35,664 bases of DNA from Brevinematales bacterium (GCA_020052515.1 JAGVOW010000102.1:1-35664); one strand, 5' to 3'. Positions 24,082-33,710 are shown, counted from the stretch's first letter. A program made the numbers and translations. The notes: generated from the letters alone by a model not told the origin.

Positions 24082-24321
24082 CTAATTGTTTATTATAAAA
24101 TTCTTTATTTTTGCCATTGTAGTCAACTCTGTCGCATCCGCGTTTGAAATTTGAATAGGATATTTTGATTCAATTTCAAATAAAATATCAATCAAATCCA
24201 GCGAATCTTTTGCCAGATCCGCAACAAAATCGGTATCGTCTTTTAGGTCTTTTAATTCAACCTTTAATTTCTTAGCAATCAAAGCTTTTAATTCAAGAAA
24301 ATCCTGTTCACTAAAATTCAT
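24082..24321 (-). CDS. Acyl carrier protein
   Basis: This is a 79-residue acidic helical protein with the phosphopantetheine site DSLDLIDIL (Ser40). It probably carries the substrate of the neighbouring ketosynthase. A GGAG site lies 6 bases before the ATG, and the gene begins 22 bases after the upstream gene. Confidence 0.93.
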   Translation of the reverse strand: MNFSEQDFLELKALIAKKLKVELKDLKDDTDFVADLAKDSLDLIDILFEIESKYPIQISNADATELTTMAKIKNFIINN

Positions 24322-24343
24322 GGTATTCTCCTCTTATCGTATT

Positions 24344-25051
24344 TCAAGTCAGATTTATATTCATAAACACTTTACCCAATGTTGTAATATTGAATAGTTC
24401 CGGACATTCCTTTAATCCGGACATTTTACAGAATGTTTCAATCGCTTTGCTTTCTTCCCGGGTTTCACCAATTCTGCCAGGATTAATACCATCTTTAAAA
24501 TCAGCCAATTTAATCTTATTGCGCTGTTGTATGCTGTTATCGAATTTAGTTAAGCCGCTACATTCTATAAAAATTAGTAACCCCGATAATTTCAGAAGAT
24601 GCCGAATGGTTTTAATTAGATGCAATATTCCTTCGTATTTATGAATCTGATCTATCGCATCGGAAGATTTGATGTAGCCAAATGTCAGTACGTTCCGGAT
24701 ATTATTTTGATGAATCAGATAGTCAATATTGATTTGATTTAATTCATTATTTCCCCTGTCATAACGCCAGAAGTTCAAATAAGCATAATTATCCGGATTG
24801 TACAGAATTATGCTGAAACAAAACAATACTTCTCCGGTCTTTTTATCAATCAAACCAAAAGAAATGCTGGAATCTTTAAATTGGGGCAGATCAATTCGAT
24901 AATCACTCCCAAATTTCCGGTGTTTATTTTTTAAATCCTCATTATCAAGAAATGTAATGTCATATCTATCTCTATATTTTGAAAAAGGAACAAACACATC
25001 CTTTTTGATGCACTCTTCTAGATAATTTTTGAAATCAGAAATAACTTCCAT
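24344..25051 (-). CDS. Conserved cluster protein of unknown function
   Basis: I do not recognise this protein of 235 residues. It is soluble, without signal peptide or membrane helix. Alternating strands and helices (EVLFCFSIILYNPDNYAYL, then LLIFIECSG) vaguely suggest an acyltransferase-like (GNAT) fold, and its position directly before an ACP gene would suit an enzyme using acyl-ACP; this is a guess. I place the start at 25051, with GAGG 7 bases upstream; the ATG at 25099 lies in the end of the ABC gene and has no ribosome site. Confidence 0.6.
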   Translation of the reverse strand: MEVISDFKNYLEECIKKDVFVPFSKYRDRYDITFLDNEDLKNKHRKFGSDYRIDLPQFKDSSISFGLIDKKTGEVLFCFSIILYNPDNYAYLNFWRYDRGNNELNQINIDYLIHQNNIRNVLTFGYIKSSDAIDQIHKYEGILHLIKTIRHLLKLSGLLIFIECSGLTKFDNSIQQRNKIKLADFKDGINPGRIGETREESKAIETFCKMSGLKECPELFNITTLGKVFMNINLT

Positions 25052-25076
25052 AAAAATGCCTCGGTAATATTCAGGA

Positions 25077-25748
25077 TTAATTTTTAATTTGCCCGTCATG
25101 CAATTCCAATACCTTATCCGCGTAGCTCATAATATTCGCGTCATGTGTAGAGAAAATAAAAGTTGTTTTGTATTCTTTATTTATTCTTCGCATCAGTTCA
25201 ATAATCAGTTTGCCGGTCACCGAATCAAGATTTGCTGTCGGTTCGTCGGCCAAAACAATTTGCGGGTTCGTAACTAATGCCCTGGCGATGGCCACTCTCT
25301 GTCTTTGCCCTCCTGACAATTCATCAGGTTTATGTTTAATAACAGAATCCAGTTCTACATGATTGATTAATTCCATGATTCGTGCTTCTTTCTCTTTTTT
25401 TACTGCGTATTTATTGATATTATTCAACGGCAATTCAATGTTTTCATAAATATTCAAAACCGGAATGAGATTGAAGGACTGGAAAATAAAACCTATTTTA
25501 TTTGCCCGGATATCCGCAAGTCTGTTCGCGGACAAATTGGCAATATTTTCATTATCAATGACCACTTCTCCTTTATCCGGTTTGTCCAGACAGCCCACTA
25601 TGTTTAATAAGGTTGATTTTCCACTTCCGGAAGGGCCAACAATGGATATAAAATCCCCTTTATTAATCGAAATATTTATACCTTTCAAAGCCTCAATTCT
25701 TGACTGCCCCAGGTAATAGTTTTTTTCAACTCCTGTAAGCTGGATCAT
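25077..25748 (-). CDS. ABC transporter ATPase (LolD/MacB type)
   Basis: This 223-residue ATPase should power the two FtsX-type permeases of the same operon. It has the Walker A GPSGSGKST near residues 38-46, the Q-loop region FQSFNLIPVL, signature LSGGQRQR, Walker B VLADEPTANLD and the H-loop STHD. The LolD/MacB subfamily works by extracting or moving substrates in the periplasm (mechanotransmission), not by pulling them through the inner membrane. An AGGAGG site precedes the ATG, which lies 10 bases after the barrel protein stop. Confidence 0.93.
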   Translation of the reverse strand: MIQLTGVEKNYYLGQSRIEALKGINISINKGDFISIVGPSGSGKSTLLNIVGCLDKPDKGEVVIDNENIANLSANRLADIRANKIGFIFQSFNLIPVLNIYENIELPLNNINKYAVKKEKEARIMELINHVELDSVIKHKPDELSGGQRQRVAIARALVTNPQIVLADEPTANLDSVTGKLIIELMRRINKEYKTTFIFSTHDANIMSYADKVLELHDGQIKN

Positions 25749-25758
25749 TCATCTCCTC

Positions 25759-26979
25759 CTAAAAATAAATACTTAATGAGCAATTAAAAAGATTCTTCTG
25801 TGTTAGATTGCCGAATTCACTACTATTGTTACCCAGATAAAACTGCGCATTTAATTGAGCGCTTGTATTGCTATTGATTTTGTAATCCAGAGAAGAAGAT
25901 AAAACGGAACTGAAATCTTCAACATTCAATACACATCCACATGTTAAATTCAAATCTTTGACAAACAACCCCGTCAAGTTACCGGCTAAATAAAGATAGG
26001 TTTTGGAATTCTTAAAAGTTTCAAAATATCCGATGGAATTATTATAATTATCCAGGGATAATTGACCTAAATAGGATAAATAATCCTGGAAGTTTTGCTT
26101 GTTCCAGTTCTCATCATTATAATAAAGCTCAAACAAGAAAGTTATCCCATCTATAAAAGTCGTGGAATTGAAAGAATAAGACGCGCTTCCTCCGATCACG
26201 CCGGTGAAAAAAATGTTGTTGGTCATAGTATCCAGTGTATAAGCGCCGTTGGTCATGATGATCATTTGACGTCCCGTATCCCATTTTAAACCCAATTCCG
26301 AGTAAGTCTTAAAGGACCAATTATCTCCCAATGAAAAAGTATAATCCAGATCCATTCCATAGATGGGCCGGTAGTTTTGCTGATATTCAGAAAACAGGAA
26401 CATATCAAATTCGTTTAAGAACAATGAAAATTTCGCGATGATTGGAAGATCGGTAATATTTGTGGTTCTCAAACTGTCAACAACACTGATAAACGACAGG
26501 GAACAAAAATCCTGGATCGGAATAGATAAATCAATTGACGGCTTACCTTCATCAAAGCCGGTGTATGACAAAGGGTCTTTCCTTATATTGACAACGTCAA
26601 TAGGATAAAAGAAAACGCTGCTTCCCCATTTAATAAATTGCTTGCCAAGTCGAAGCGAAAAAACGTCATTCATTACATCAATATAAACATCTTTTATCAT
26701 CAAGGTTTCCTGCGGCGTGTTCGTGGTAAATGTCTTGGGATAATAGATGTCAACCAGGTTGATAAAACCTTTGCAATTACCCCCAAAGTCGCTTTTTACA
26801 ACCAGACTTGAAATGATGTAAAAATCAAACCCTTCCGATTTATAAAAATTAGTTGGAAAAAGTTGTGAGCTATTGTTGATGGTTTGCACATCAAACCCTG
26901 AACTGACAGAAGCCTTTAAATCAACTGAAAATAAGCGTATAGGTATCAAGACTAGCAGCAAAAACAAACCTTTCTTCAT
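25759..26979 (-). CDS. Outer-membrane beta-barrel protein
   Basis: This 406-residue protein has a signal peptide (about residues 1-18, MKKGLFLLLVLIPIRLFS). The rest is rich in alternating hydrophobic/polar strands ending in an aromatic C-terminal strand (LSIYF), as in outer-membrane barrels. A segment LRLGKQFIKWGSSVFF followed by DVVNIRKDP recalls DUF1302-like or related porin families. It follows the LolA-like gene by 3 bases and precedes the LolD-like ATPase gene. It could be the outer-membrane exit or receptor for the transported product. Confidence 0.75.
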   Translation of the reverse strand: MKKGLFLLLVLIPIRLFSVDLKASVSSGFDVQTINNSSQLFPTNFYKSEGFDFYIISSLVVKSDFGGNCKGFINLVDIYYPKTFTTNTPQETLMIKDVYIDVMNDVFSLRLGKQFIKWGSSVFFYPIDVVNIRKDPLSYTGFDEGKPSIDLSIPIQDFCSLSFISVVDSLRTTNITDLPIIAKFSLFLNEFDMFLFSEYQQNYRPIYGMDLDYTFSLGDNWSFKTYSELGLKWDTGRQMIIMTNGAYTLDTMTNNIFFTGVIGGSASYSFNSTTFIDGITFLFELYYNDENWNKQNFQDYLSYLGQLSLDNYNNSIGYFETFKNSKTYLYLAGNLTGLFVKDLNLTCGCVLNVEDFSSVLSSSLDYKINSNTSAQLNAQFYLGNNSSEFGNLTQKNLFNCSLSIYF

Positions 26980-26982
26980 TCT

Positions 26983-27708
26983 TTATTCTCCGGCAAAGAA
27001 CTTTAAGTTTATCGGATTGAATATTCTATCCGCGATGTTATCCAGTTTGATCACTTTATTAAATTTAACAATGGTTTTCCTCTTTTTTAAGGGTTCATAA
27101 AACTCTTCACTAATTTCCGAGATGTTTTTCTGCTCATCATAAGAAATATTCTTGAATTCACAGGTTTTCATAATAATTCCGGACAATGAATAATATTCCC
27201 TTCTTACTGGTAGATAATTTGTTTTATTGATCCAGACCAAAATTTTCGCGTAACCTGACTGGCCTTCCTTTGGCGTCAAAGTCAACTGGTAGAATTCATT
27301 GGTCTCTGCCATAGATTTCACTTCATAATCTTTTGACAGTTCCAGTGATAAAATATCGCCATAACTTAAAACAGTGCCCATAAATATTGCCCGGTAACTG
27401 ACTTTTATGCTTTGATGGATGGTCGGATAATAACTCCATAAAACATCCCTGTTTTTTAAATAAACCTGCCCTTCAATTCTTTTGGGCTTCTTCACGATGA
27501 GAAGGTTATTCAGAAGCTTTTTTTTACCTTCATACTCAGTAACATCTTCCTTTCCGTCCGATGAAATGGTGGTCAATGTCAAAAAATAGGTACAAATATC
27601 AGGAATATACTGTTGGTCGGACTTCTCTAATATTTGCAGTGGTTCCATTCCAAAAGTTAAATTGGCGAATAAAAGGCAGAGAACCCCGCTGAATAAAATG
27701 AATTTCAT
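26983..27708 (-). CDS. LolA-like periplasmic carrier (lipoprotein-sorting type)
   Basis: This 241-residue protein has a signal peptide (MKFILFSGVLCLLFANLTFG) and a LolA_like domain of the kind described in Treponema TP0789 and in operons with FtsX-type permeases. Features include YFLTLTTISSDGKE near the start, KKPKRIEGQVYLKNRDVLWSY in the middle and NYLPVRREYYSLSG. Such proteins shuttle lipids or lipoproteins across the periplasm. Its GGAGG site is 4 bases before the ATG, and it sits between the permeases and the barrel protein. Confidence 0.8.
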   Translation of the reverse strand: MKFILFSGVLCLLFANLTFGMEPLQILEKSDQQYIPDICTYFLTLTTISSDGKEDVTEYEGKKKLLNNLLIVKKPKRIEGQVYLKNRDVLWSYYPTIHQSIKVSYRAIFMGTVLSYGDILSLELSKDYEVKSMAETNEFYQLTLTPKEGQSGYAKILVWINKTNYLPVRREYYSLSGIIMKTCEFKNISYDEQKNISEISEEFYEPLKKRKTIVKFNKVIKLDNIADRIFNPINLKFFAGE

Positions 27709-27719
27709 AACACCTCCGC

Positions 27720-28913
27720 TTATTGATCCTGGCCCCTTAATATTCTGGCGGGCACTCTGGAAACGATCCCTTTTATGATCGGTACAGTCCAGACTATGAT
27801 CAATGCCAGCATGAATAACAGGATATAAAAATAATCGATGAAATACAGATGAATCATAATCGGTCCTGAGACAAAGTTTGAAAAATTGATGTATATTCTG
27901 TTATATTCTACAATAATCTTTGAAAGAATTCCCAAAATTATTCCTAAACCATAACCAGCTAAAGCAATCATGATTATTTCCCATACAAAATATTTAATAA
28001 TCTTGAAACTCCTGAATCCTAAAGCAATATAGGTCGCGAATTCTCCTGTACGTTTAATGGCAAGCATTCGGATAGTTACCGCAAGGATTGCTCCAATTAA
28101 AGGGAAAAACAATAATATTGCAAGTATATTTATACCGGAAAAAATCTGATCAATAAATTTATTATTACTCTTAAACATAATAATACTTTCCTGCCAATGC
28201 GACTGAAACTCTTTTTTCTTAAAATCTTTCAAGATATTGGTAGCCAGAGATTCAATTTTATTTTTCATTTCTTGTTCCATTAAGCGGTTCTCTGTAACAA
28301 AATCATAAATAGTTACAGCATTATAACTATTTGAATCATTTATAAGTTGATTCATACTATCTTCAGTTATTAAGAAAGAACTCATTCCTTTTAATCCCGC
28401 CATTTTCATTATACCGACAACCCGGTAATGTAAAGTATTCAGTATTTTTTCCCTTGGAGTATAAGCAGAGAGATAAAGAGCATCGCCGACTTTAATTGTT
28501 TTTCGATAAATAATTTCTGGAACAACTACTTCGTCCGCAGCACTCGGAAGCCTTCCCTCGCTTAAATAAAACCATTTTTTTAACCTAACCCTGTTTTCAG
28601 GAGTCAATTCAAAAATATTTGCACTATCACTTATTTTCTCATTGTCTACAAACCCTGAAATTTGCCTTTCATAAACTACTTTTTCCAACTGATAGGGTTT
28701 AAAGACCTCATCTAAAGATGATTTTTGGTGAAATTTATTTAAATAAAAAGTAATATCTCCTTTACTGTCTCGAAACATGTGATATTGAATAAGGCTGATA
28801 GAACGGGATATGCCCATACTCCAGAACAAAGCGACGGTTGTTAATGTAAAAAGAACCAGCATAATGAATGATGTCCACTTATGCTTAAAAATATTTCGAA
28901 GGGGAATTTTCAT
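27720..28913 (-). CDS. FtsX-like ABC permease, second of pair
   Basis: This permease of about 397 residues has the MacB/LolC-E layout. There is one helix near the N-terminus (WTSFIMLVLFTLTTVALF), a large periplasmic domain (about 45-255), then three helices near 260-290, 315-345 and 355-380. I choose the ATG at 28913, with GGAG 6 bases upstream; a longer frame to 28961 would overlap the other permease. The two permeases differ in sequence and probably pair as a heterodimer with the LolD-like ATPase. Confidence 0.88.
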   Translation of the reverse strand: MKIPLRNIFKHKWTSFIMLVLFTLTTVALFWSMGISRSISLIQYHMFRDSKGDITFYLNKFHQKSSLDEVFKPYQLEKVVYERQISGFVDNEKISDSANIFELTPENRVRLKKWFYLSEGRLPSAADEVVVPEIIYRKTIKVGDALYLSAYTPREKILNTLHYRVVGIMKMAGLKGMSSFLITEDSMNQLINDSNSYNAVTIYDFVTENRLMEQEMKNKIESLATNILKDFKKKEFQSHWQESIIMFKSNNKFIDQIFSGINILAILLFFPLIGAILAVTIRMLAIKRTGEFATYIALGFRSFKIIKYFVWEIIMIALAGYGLGIILGILSKIIVEYNRIYINFSNFVSGPIMIHLYFIDYFYILLFMLALIIVWTVPIIKGIVSRVPARILRGQDQ

Positions 28914-28926
28914 GCTTTGCTCCTCA

Positions 28927-30165
28927 TTAATTCTCAGCCCGAAATACTTGAACAGGGTCAATTTTTCTCACCAGAAAAACAGGATATGCCATGGACAGTA
29001 AAACTGTCAGAACTACAGTCGAAAAAGCTGTCATAGCGGAAATAAAATCGATACCGGGAATAAAATTTTGATTCGCAAGAGCTGTTCCGATAAAAGGGAG
29101 ACTCACACCTCGAGAAAAGAATAAAGTAATAAGAATAAAAAAGAAATACGCCGCCAGAAAAGAAATTATTGAAAATAGCGCCGTTTCCAGAAGCAGAATC
29201 ATCTCTATTTTATAAGGCTTAAAGCCCATGGCCAGCATAGCCGCCAATTCTTTTTTTCTTTCAAAAAAGGACAATAGATTCAGGTTCACGGTAGAAATCA
29301 AAAAGATAATAATGATAAATATCTCAATGATGATCTCTATGAACCTTACAAACTCAACGATCCCCCTCGTGTTTCCTATAGCTTCCTCCGAATTCATAAA
29401 CTTTAAACCGTACCGCCTGGCCAGTTTTGAAAGCGCGCTTTTATATTGACCCTTTTTGTCCCAGACCACGACATCCGTAAAATCGTCTGGATTCAAACCA
29501 AGGACAGAGGAAAGAAAAGAAGATTTGACCAGAAAGTATTGATAATTAAAAACATTGTAATTGAAATTATCCTTCAGATTAAAAAGGCCGGACAACTGAA
29601 ACAAATAAGGAATTTTGTTTCCAGAAACGTCCCTGATAAATAGTGTCCAATTAACTCCGATCTTTGAAAAATATCCTTCCCAGTCCGGATACTTATAAGC
29701 AAGTATTCCATTTTCCTTTAAAGGATTAAACACGCCTTTGATCAAATTAATATTTGAGAGATAATTTTTCTCCCGCTCAAAATCCATTCCAATTAAATTA
29801 ATAAAACCGCCGAATTGTTCCTCTTTTTTATTATAAAACAAAGCGCCAACCCGGATTCTCTTCGTGTAAGGTATTCTGTTTTTATCCAGATAGTCCAGCA
29901 TTTCTTTAGGAATAAATCTTTCGCTAATGACAGGATTGAAGAAATTATAATCATCGCCCAGATTTTGAATCGACGTGATATAATAATCACCAGCAATTGT
30001 TTTTGAATAATATGCCTTCCAATTATTCCTGACATTTTTCTCAAACGAAGAGGCAATAAAAAACAGGAAACAGCCGATCATAATGGTGAGTATCATTAGT
30101 ATGTTTTTGGATTTATGCCGCAACAGATTTCTGAAAGAAAGTTTTATTAGCATAGTAATTTTCAT
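28927..30165 (-). CDS. FtsX-like ABC permease, first of pair
   Basis: This 412-residue permease has the LolC/LolE-type layout. There is an N-terminal helix (ILMILTIMIGCFLFFIASSF, about 22-41), a periplasmic domain (about 45-270) and three C-terminal helices around 275-300, 320-350 and 370-395. The motif LAAMLAMGFKPYKIEM between C-terminal helices 1 and 2 is the cytoplasmic coupling segment that meets the ATPase. GGGAG lies 7 bases before the ATG. It is followed 13 bases later by the second permease. Confidence 0.9.
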   Translation of the reverse strand: MKITMLIKLSFRNLLRHKSKNILMILTIMIGCFLFFIASSFEKNVRNNWKAYYSKTIAGDYYITSIQNLGDDYNFFNPVISERFIPKEMLDYLDKNRIPYTKRIRVGALFYNKKEEQFGGFINLIGMDFEREKNYLSNINLIKGVFNPLKENGILAYKYPDWEGYFSKIGVNWTLFIRDVSGNKIPYLFQLSGLFNLKDNFNYNVFNYQYFLVKSSFLSSVLGLNPDDFTDVVVWDKKGQYKSALSKLARRYGLKFMNSEEAIGNTRGIVEFVRFIEIIIEIFIIIIFLISTVNLNLLSFFERKKELAAMLAMGFKPYKIEMILLLETALFSIISFLAAYFFFILITLFFSRGVSLPFIGTALANQNFIPGIDFISAMTAFSTVVLTVLLSMAYPVFLVRKIDPVQVFRAEN

Positions 30166-30203
30166 TCAATCACTCCCGGTAATCCTGTGGTCTTTTCAAC
30201 AAG

Positions 30204-31100
30204 CTAGAACTTTACATATTCATTATATTGTTCAATCAATTCTTCTAATGTCTGAAAGGGTTTGAATCTTGTTAATTTATAAAACTTAGAAATATCCATT
30301 AATGAAATAGACTGGGGCATTCTGCATTCACCTTTTTCGGCAAAACATTCGGCTTTAATTTTATAGTTTGGTTTTTTATTTAGTTTTTTGCATATTAATT
30401 CAATCAGTTCTTTCCATGTACAAAAACCACTGGCTATGTTGTATCCTCCGGATTGTTCGAGTTCTAGAGATTTACAAATAAATGAAGCACAGTCTCTTTC
30501 TCCTAAAAAAGAAGAGCCATAAGTTTCCAGTCCTTCTTCTGATCTGAAAATAAAAGTACTGTTGTTTATACAATTTCTAAAAACATCATATAAAAATTGC
30601 CTATCTTTGCATCTGGGGCCATTTCCAAATAATAATGCCATTCTTAAACTAATAGCCGCTTTTCTACTTCTATTATTTCCTGAAACGTTCAATTGATATT
30701 CATTACATATTTTACCAATATCATACCAACAAAAAGGTTTTATTGGGGAAGATTCTGTTAAAATTCCGTCTGGAATTCCATATACAACCTGGCTACTCAT
30801 ATAAACAAAATTTCCTTTTTCCCAATTATCAATTATTGATGCTGTACCGAGGATGTCTTCCAAAACAACAATTTCTCTATTAAACGATCGCGGGCTTGCA
30901 AGGTGGATAATACCATCAGTATCAGATATTTCATTAGCGATTTTCCTGTTGATTTTTTTTAAATCACCTTTAACAATTTTACAGGAATCAATTTTAATAT
31001 TTTTACGCACTAAACACACAACATCATGTCCTTCATTAACAAGCATTTTGACCGTCTGGTTGCCCACATTCCCAGTTGCACCAGTTAAAAAAATTCTCAT
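30204..31100 (-). CDS. NAD-dependent epimerase/dehydratase-type SDR
   Basis: This 298-residue extended short-chain dehydrogenase starts with the nucleotide motif GATGNVG (residues 7-13). It has the active-site Ser in VYMSSQVVYG and the YxxxK pair in WYDIGKIC. The family acts on nucleotide sugars, sterols or other carbonyl/hydroxyl substrates; the substrate here is unknown. Its ATG overlaps the stop of the radical SAM gene by 4 bases, so the two are coupled and probably modify the same product. Confidence 0.88.
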   Translation of the reverse strand: MRIFLTGATGNVGNQTVKMLVNEGHDVVCLVRKNIKIDSCKIVKGDLKKINRKIANEISDTDGIIHLASPRSFNREIVVLEDILGTASIIDNWEKGNFVYMSSQVVYGIPDGILTESSPIKPFCWYDIGKICNEYQLNVSGNNRSRKAAISLRMALLFGNGPRCKDRQFLYDVFRNCINNSTFIFRSEEGLETYGSSFLGERDCASFICKSLELEQSGGYNIASGFCTWKELIELICKKLNKKPNYKIKAECFAEKGECRMPQSISLMDISKFYKLTRFKPFQTLEELIEQYNEYVKF

Positions 31101-32836
31101 TTCAACTCCTTCAAAGAATCAAACGGATTTCGGTCGAGATTTTTAATAATAGCACCATGTCCGGAATTTTGATATAATTGAATTGCCGTATCAACTTCGT
31201 TGCTAATCCCATATTTACTCCAACCCAATTTATTATATAATTCTTTATAAGATGCCCTATACAACTGATACAATATTGATTTGTGAAAATAAGGCCCTTC
31301 TCTGTAATTAAAACGATAACGATTTATTATATCTCCCTTTTCAGGAAAAGGTATTATACCATATTTAGCAAAATTGTTAAAAACAAAAGAATCATGAAAC
31401 AAAATAAAACAGTTCAACATATAAGTTGAGTTTGATAGATTTTTCATTACATCAATTGTCCAATTTACGGAGTCAATAACATCTTGTATCATTTCTCCTG
31501 GAAAACCAATTATTAGATTAATATGAACAGAAATCCCGGCTTTATTTATATCCATTATGATTTTTTTTGTTGATTCCTTATCTATATTTCCATTATACTT
31601 GTTCATAAGGGACAACACTTTTTGAGATATGGATTCTAAACCAAATAAAACTTCATAACAACCCGCTTGTTTCATCAATTTAAACAATTCATAAGAAAAG
31701 GGGGTCTCAAGCCTAGCGCGACAGGCCCACTTAATTTTTAGATTGTTTTTTATGAATAGCTTTGAAATATTTTCTAAAAAGACTGGAGAAAGAGCCTCGT
31801 CTATGAATATCATATTTTTATAGCCTGCGGCCGACAAACCTTTAATTCTAAGAAATATCAATTCATAGTTAATAATTTCGTCGCTATGAGAGGAATATTT
31901 TGATTTTTGAACGCAAAAAGTACATTTTTTCCAATAGCATCCATATTTATTTAAATGGACTTGTAAAATTGGTTCGCTGGCAAACGCCTGCATTAAAGAT
32001 ATTTTGTAGTGGTTTTTTTTATCAAAGGAATTCTTTGATTTAAAATTTGATATACCAATTAGGCCTTTTTTTCTTTTCCCTGCGGCGATATCTTGAATTA
32101 ATAACTTAATAACGTCGTCTTTTTCATCTGTATTTTCAATAATACTATCAAATATTTTTATTAATTTCTTTGTTTTACTTAAATTTTCAAAAAACGGTTT
32201 TAATGAAAAGTTCTCATAACTGTGATTTGCTAGGCATATATAGATATCCGGGTGAAGTTTTCTCATTATATTAGTAATTATAATGGCTGAAAGCAAACTC
32301 ATTTCTGAAAACACTTCTAATAACAACACATTAACTGGCAACAAAATACAATTGATTGATTCTTTTATGATATTTGATAAAAAAGTATTTTTTTTTGCAT
32401 ATTTAACTAAACTTTTACTGTTGTTAAAATTTATCTTCTTGATACTGATACCAGTAGATAAATTGAAGTTACACTGCTTTTGATTTGAATTAAGCAAATT
32501 AGTAAAGTCAACAAGTTTAGCTATAGTATTAATGTATGTTTCAGCTTTTTCATATGTTTCCTTTTTAAGCAAATTATTTAAAATGTCATTTATCTGACAG
32601 CTATTTTCCTGAAGTTTTTTTTTCTTGGAATTTAATACAAACCTCTCAATAATATTGGATGAATTACTCAGAATATCCCAAATATTAGAACTAAAGACAT
32701 TATGCCAGAATATCTTACTCAAATTATAAAAACTGAGCGAAATATTGGACTTAGGCAATTCACCAACCCATTTTCCCGGATCATGGACAACTGTTGGCAA
32801 CCTGTCTCCCGGCGAAGTAAGATAAATTACATTCAT
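31097..32836 (-). CDS. Radical SAM protein, B12-binding-type architecture
   Basis: This 579-residue protein has a radical SAM core at about residues 285-510. The cluster cysteines are C300, C305 and C308, spaced CX4CX2C (CYWKKCTFC) rather than the usual CX3CX2C. Later landmarks are FIDEALS, VLFGLES (SAM contact) and IGFPGE. Residues about 160-235 are arranged like the cobalamin-binding domain that precedes the core in B12-dependent members (LHPDIYICLANHS), but the match is weak. The first 150 residues are unrecognised. It lies in the acyl/export cluster and is coupled to the SDR. The substrate is unknown. Confidence 0.85.
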   Translation of the reverse strand: MNVIYLTSPGDRLPTVVHDPGKWVGELPKSNISLSFYNLSKIFWHNVFSSNIWDILSNSSNIIERFVLNSKKKKLQENSCQINDILNNLLKKETYEKAETYINTIAKLVDFTNLLNSNQKQCNFNLSTGISIKKINFNNSKSLVKYAKKNTFLSNIIKESINCILLPVNVLLLEVFSEMSLLSAIIITNIMRKLHPDIYICLANHSYENFSLKPFFENLSKTKKLIKIFDSIIENTDEKDDVIKLLIQDIAAGKRKKGLIGISNFKSKNSFDKKNHYKISLMQAFASEPILQVHLNKYGCYWKKCTFCVQKSKYSSHSDEIINYELIFLRIKGLSAAGYKNMIFIDEALSPVFLENISKLFIKNNLKIKWACRARLETPFSYELFKLMKQAGCYEVLFGLESISQKVLSLMNKYNGNIDKESTKKIIMDINKAGISVHINLIIGFPGEMIQDVIDSVNWTIDVMKNLSNSTYMLNCFILFHDSFVFNNFAKYGIIPFPEKGDIINRYRFNYREGPYFHKSILYQLYRASYKELYNKLGWSKYGISNEVDTAIQLYQNSGHGAIIKNLDRNPFDSLKELK

Positions 32837-32879
32837 AATATTTCCTTTTTTTACTCCTATTCATTAATCGTAGAAAGAA

Positions 32880-33710
32880 TTACTTGGTGTTGAATTTATT
32901 AATTAAATCAATTAAGGTATAGTAAAATAATCTTTGAGCTTTTAACTTTCCGATTTTTGTGTTAAATCTTTCTATATTATTTCCGTCATAACCCAGTATA
33001 ATAATCCTGTTTTTTATTTTATTCTGATCTGCTTTTTTATTCAAAACATCTATTAATGAAAGATAATCTAATTCATCTTTTTTTGGGAGATCATACTTAA
33101 TTTCATTAAATTCGTTAAGAGGAAGGGTTTTATTGTTCAGAGTCAAACTTTTCCCCGATTCAATAGTGGACGGACCATATATAAATTCAAGAACCGCCAG
33201 ATGTAATGATTTAACCACATTGCCTTGAAAATTTTCTATTATAGGGACAAGTTCAAAATTATTTGTTCTAACATCTACAAAACCTATGTCATAGCAATTT
33301 CTAGAAAATACTTCAAGTGGAATCCATCCCCGATCCCCACTAAATATTTTATTACTTTGTCCTTTTATGTTTTTATAAACGTACTTTTTTGGCAGATTGT
33401 TCGGATTTTTCTCGGTATTTATTGTCGCTTGTAAAAATATAGGTATATTAATAAATTCATGAGCTAATAGATCGTCGCCCAAACTTGATTTTGGCAAATC
33501 TAAAAAAAATTTGACAATAATTGCTTTCGGCTTGTACTTTTTTAAAATTTTGATTGTGGCAGCATATATTTTTCTATCATAAGGAAATGCGCCTAACACT
33601 TTTTCGGTTTTTTCATCTACAGATACTAGTTGAATAATTTTGTTCTCTTGCGGAAATACAAATTGAAAAGCAAATAGCAAAATGACCATCAAACACAATG
33701 TTTTCTTCAT
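32880..33710 (-). CDS. Secreted stand-alone CHASE2-like protein
   Basis: This 276-residue protein has a signal peptide (MKKTLCLMVILLFAFQFVFP) and then fits the CHASE2 sensory domain over its whole length. It has VSVDEKTEKVLGAFPYDRK (where CHASE2 reads IDxxTLxxLGxWPWxR), then KPKAIIVKFFLDLP and DDLLAHEF. After a gap come a Y-DLP segment, SLIDVLNKK and IKNRIIILGYDG, which matches the (G)KIVLIG end motif. CHASE2 is normally an extracytoplasmic domain followed by membrane helices and a cyclase, kinase or diguanylate cyclase. Here no membrane helix or output domain follows. It may act in the periplasm as a binding protein for the product or precursor. Confidence 0.7.
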   Translation of the reverse strand: MKKTLCLMVILLFAFQFVFPQENKIIQLVSVDEKTEKVLGAFPYDRKIYAATIKILKKYKPKAIIVKFFLDLPKSSLGDDLLAHEFINIPIFLQATINTEKNPNNLPKKYVYKNIKGQSNKIFSGDRGWIPLEVFSRNCYDIGFVDVRTNNFELVPIIENFQGNVVKSLHLAVLEFIYGPSTIESGKSLTLNNKTLPLNEFNEIKYDLPKKDELDYLSLIDVLNKKADQNKIKNRIIILGYDGNNIERFNTKIGKLKAQRLFYYTLIDLINKFNTK

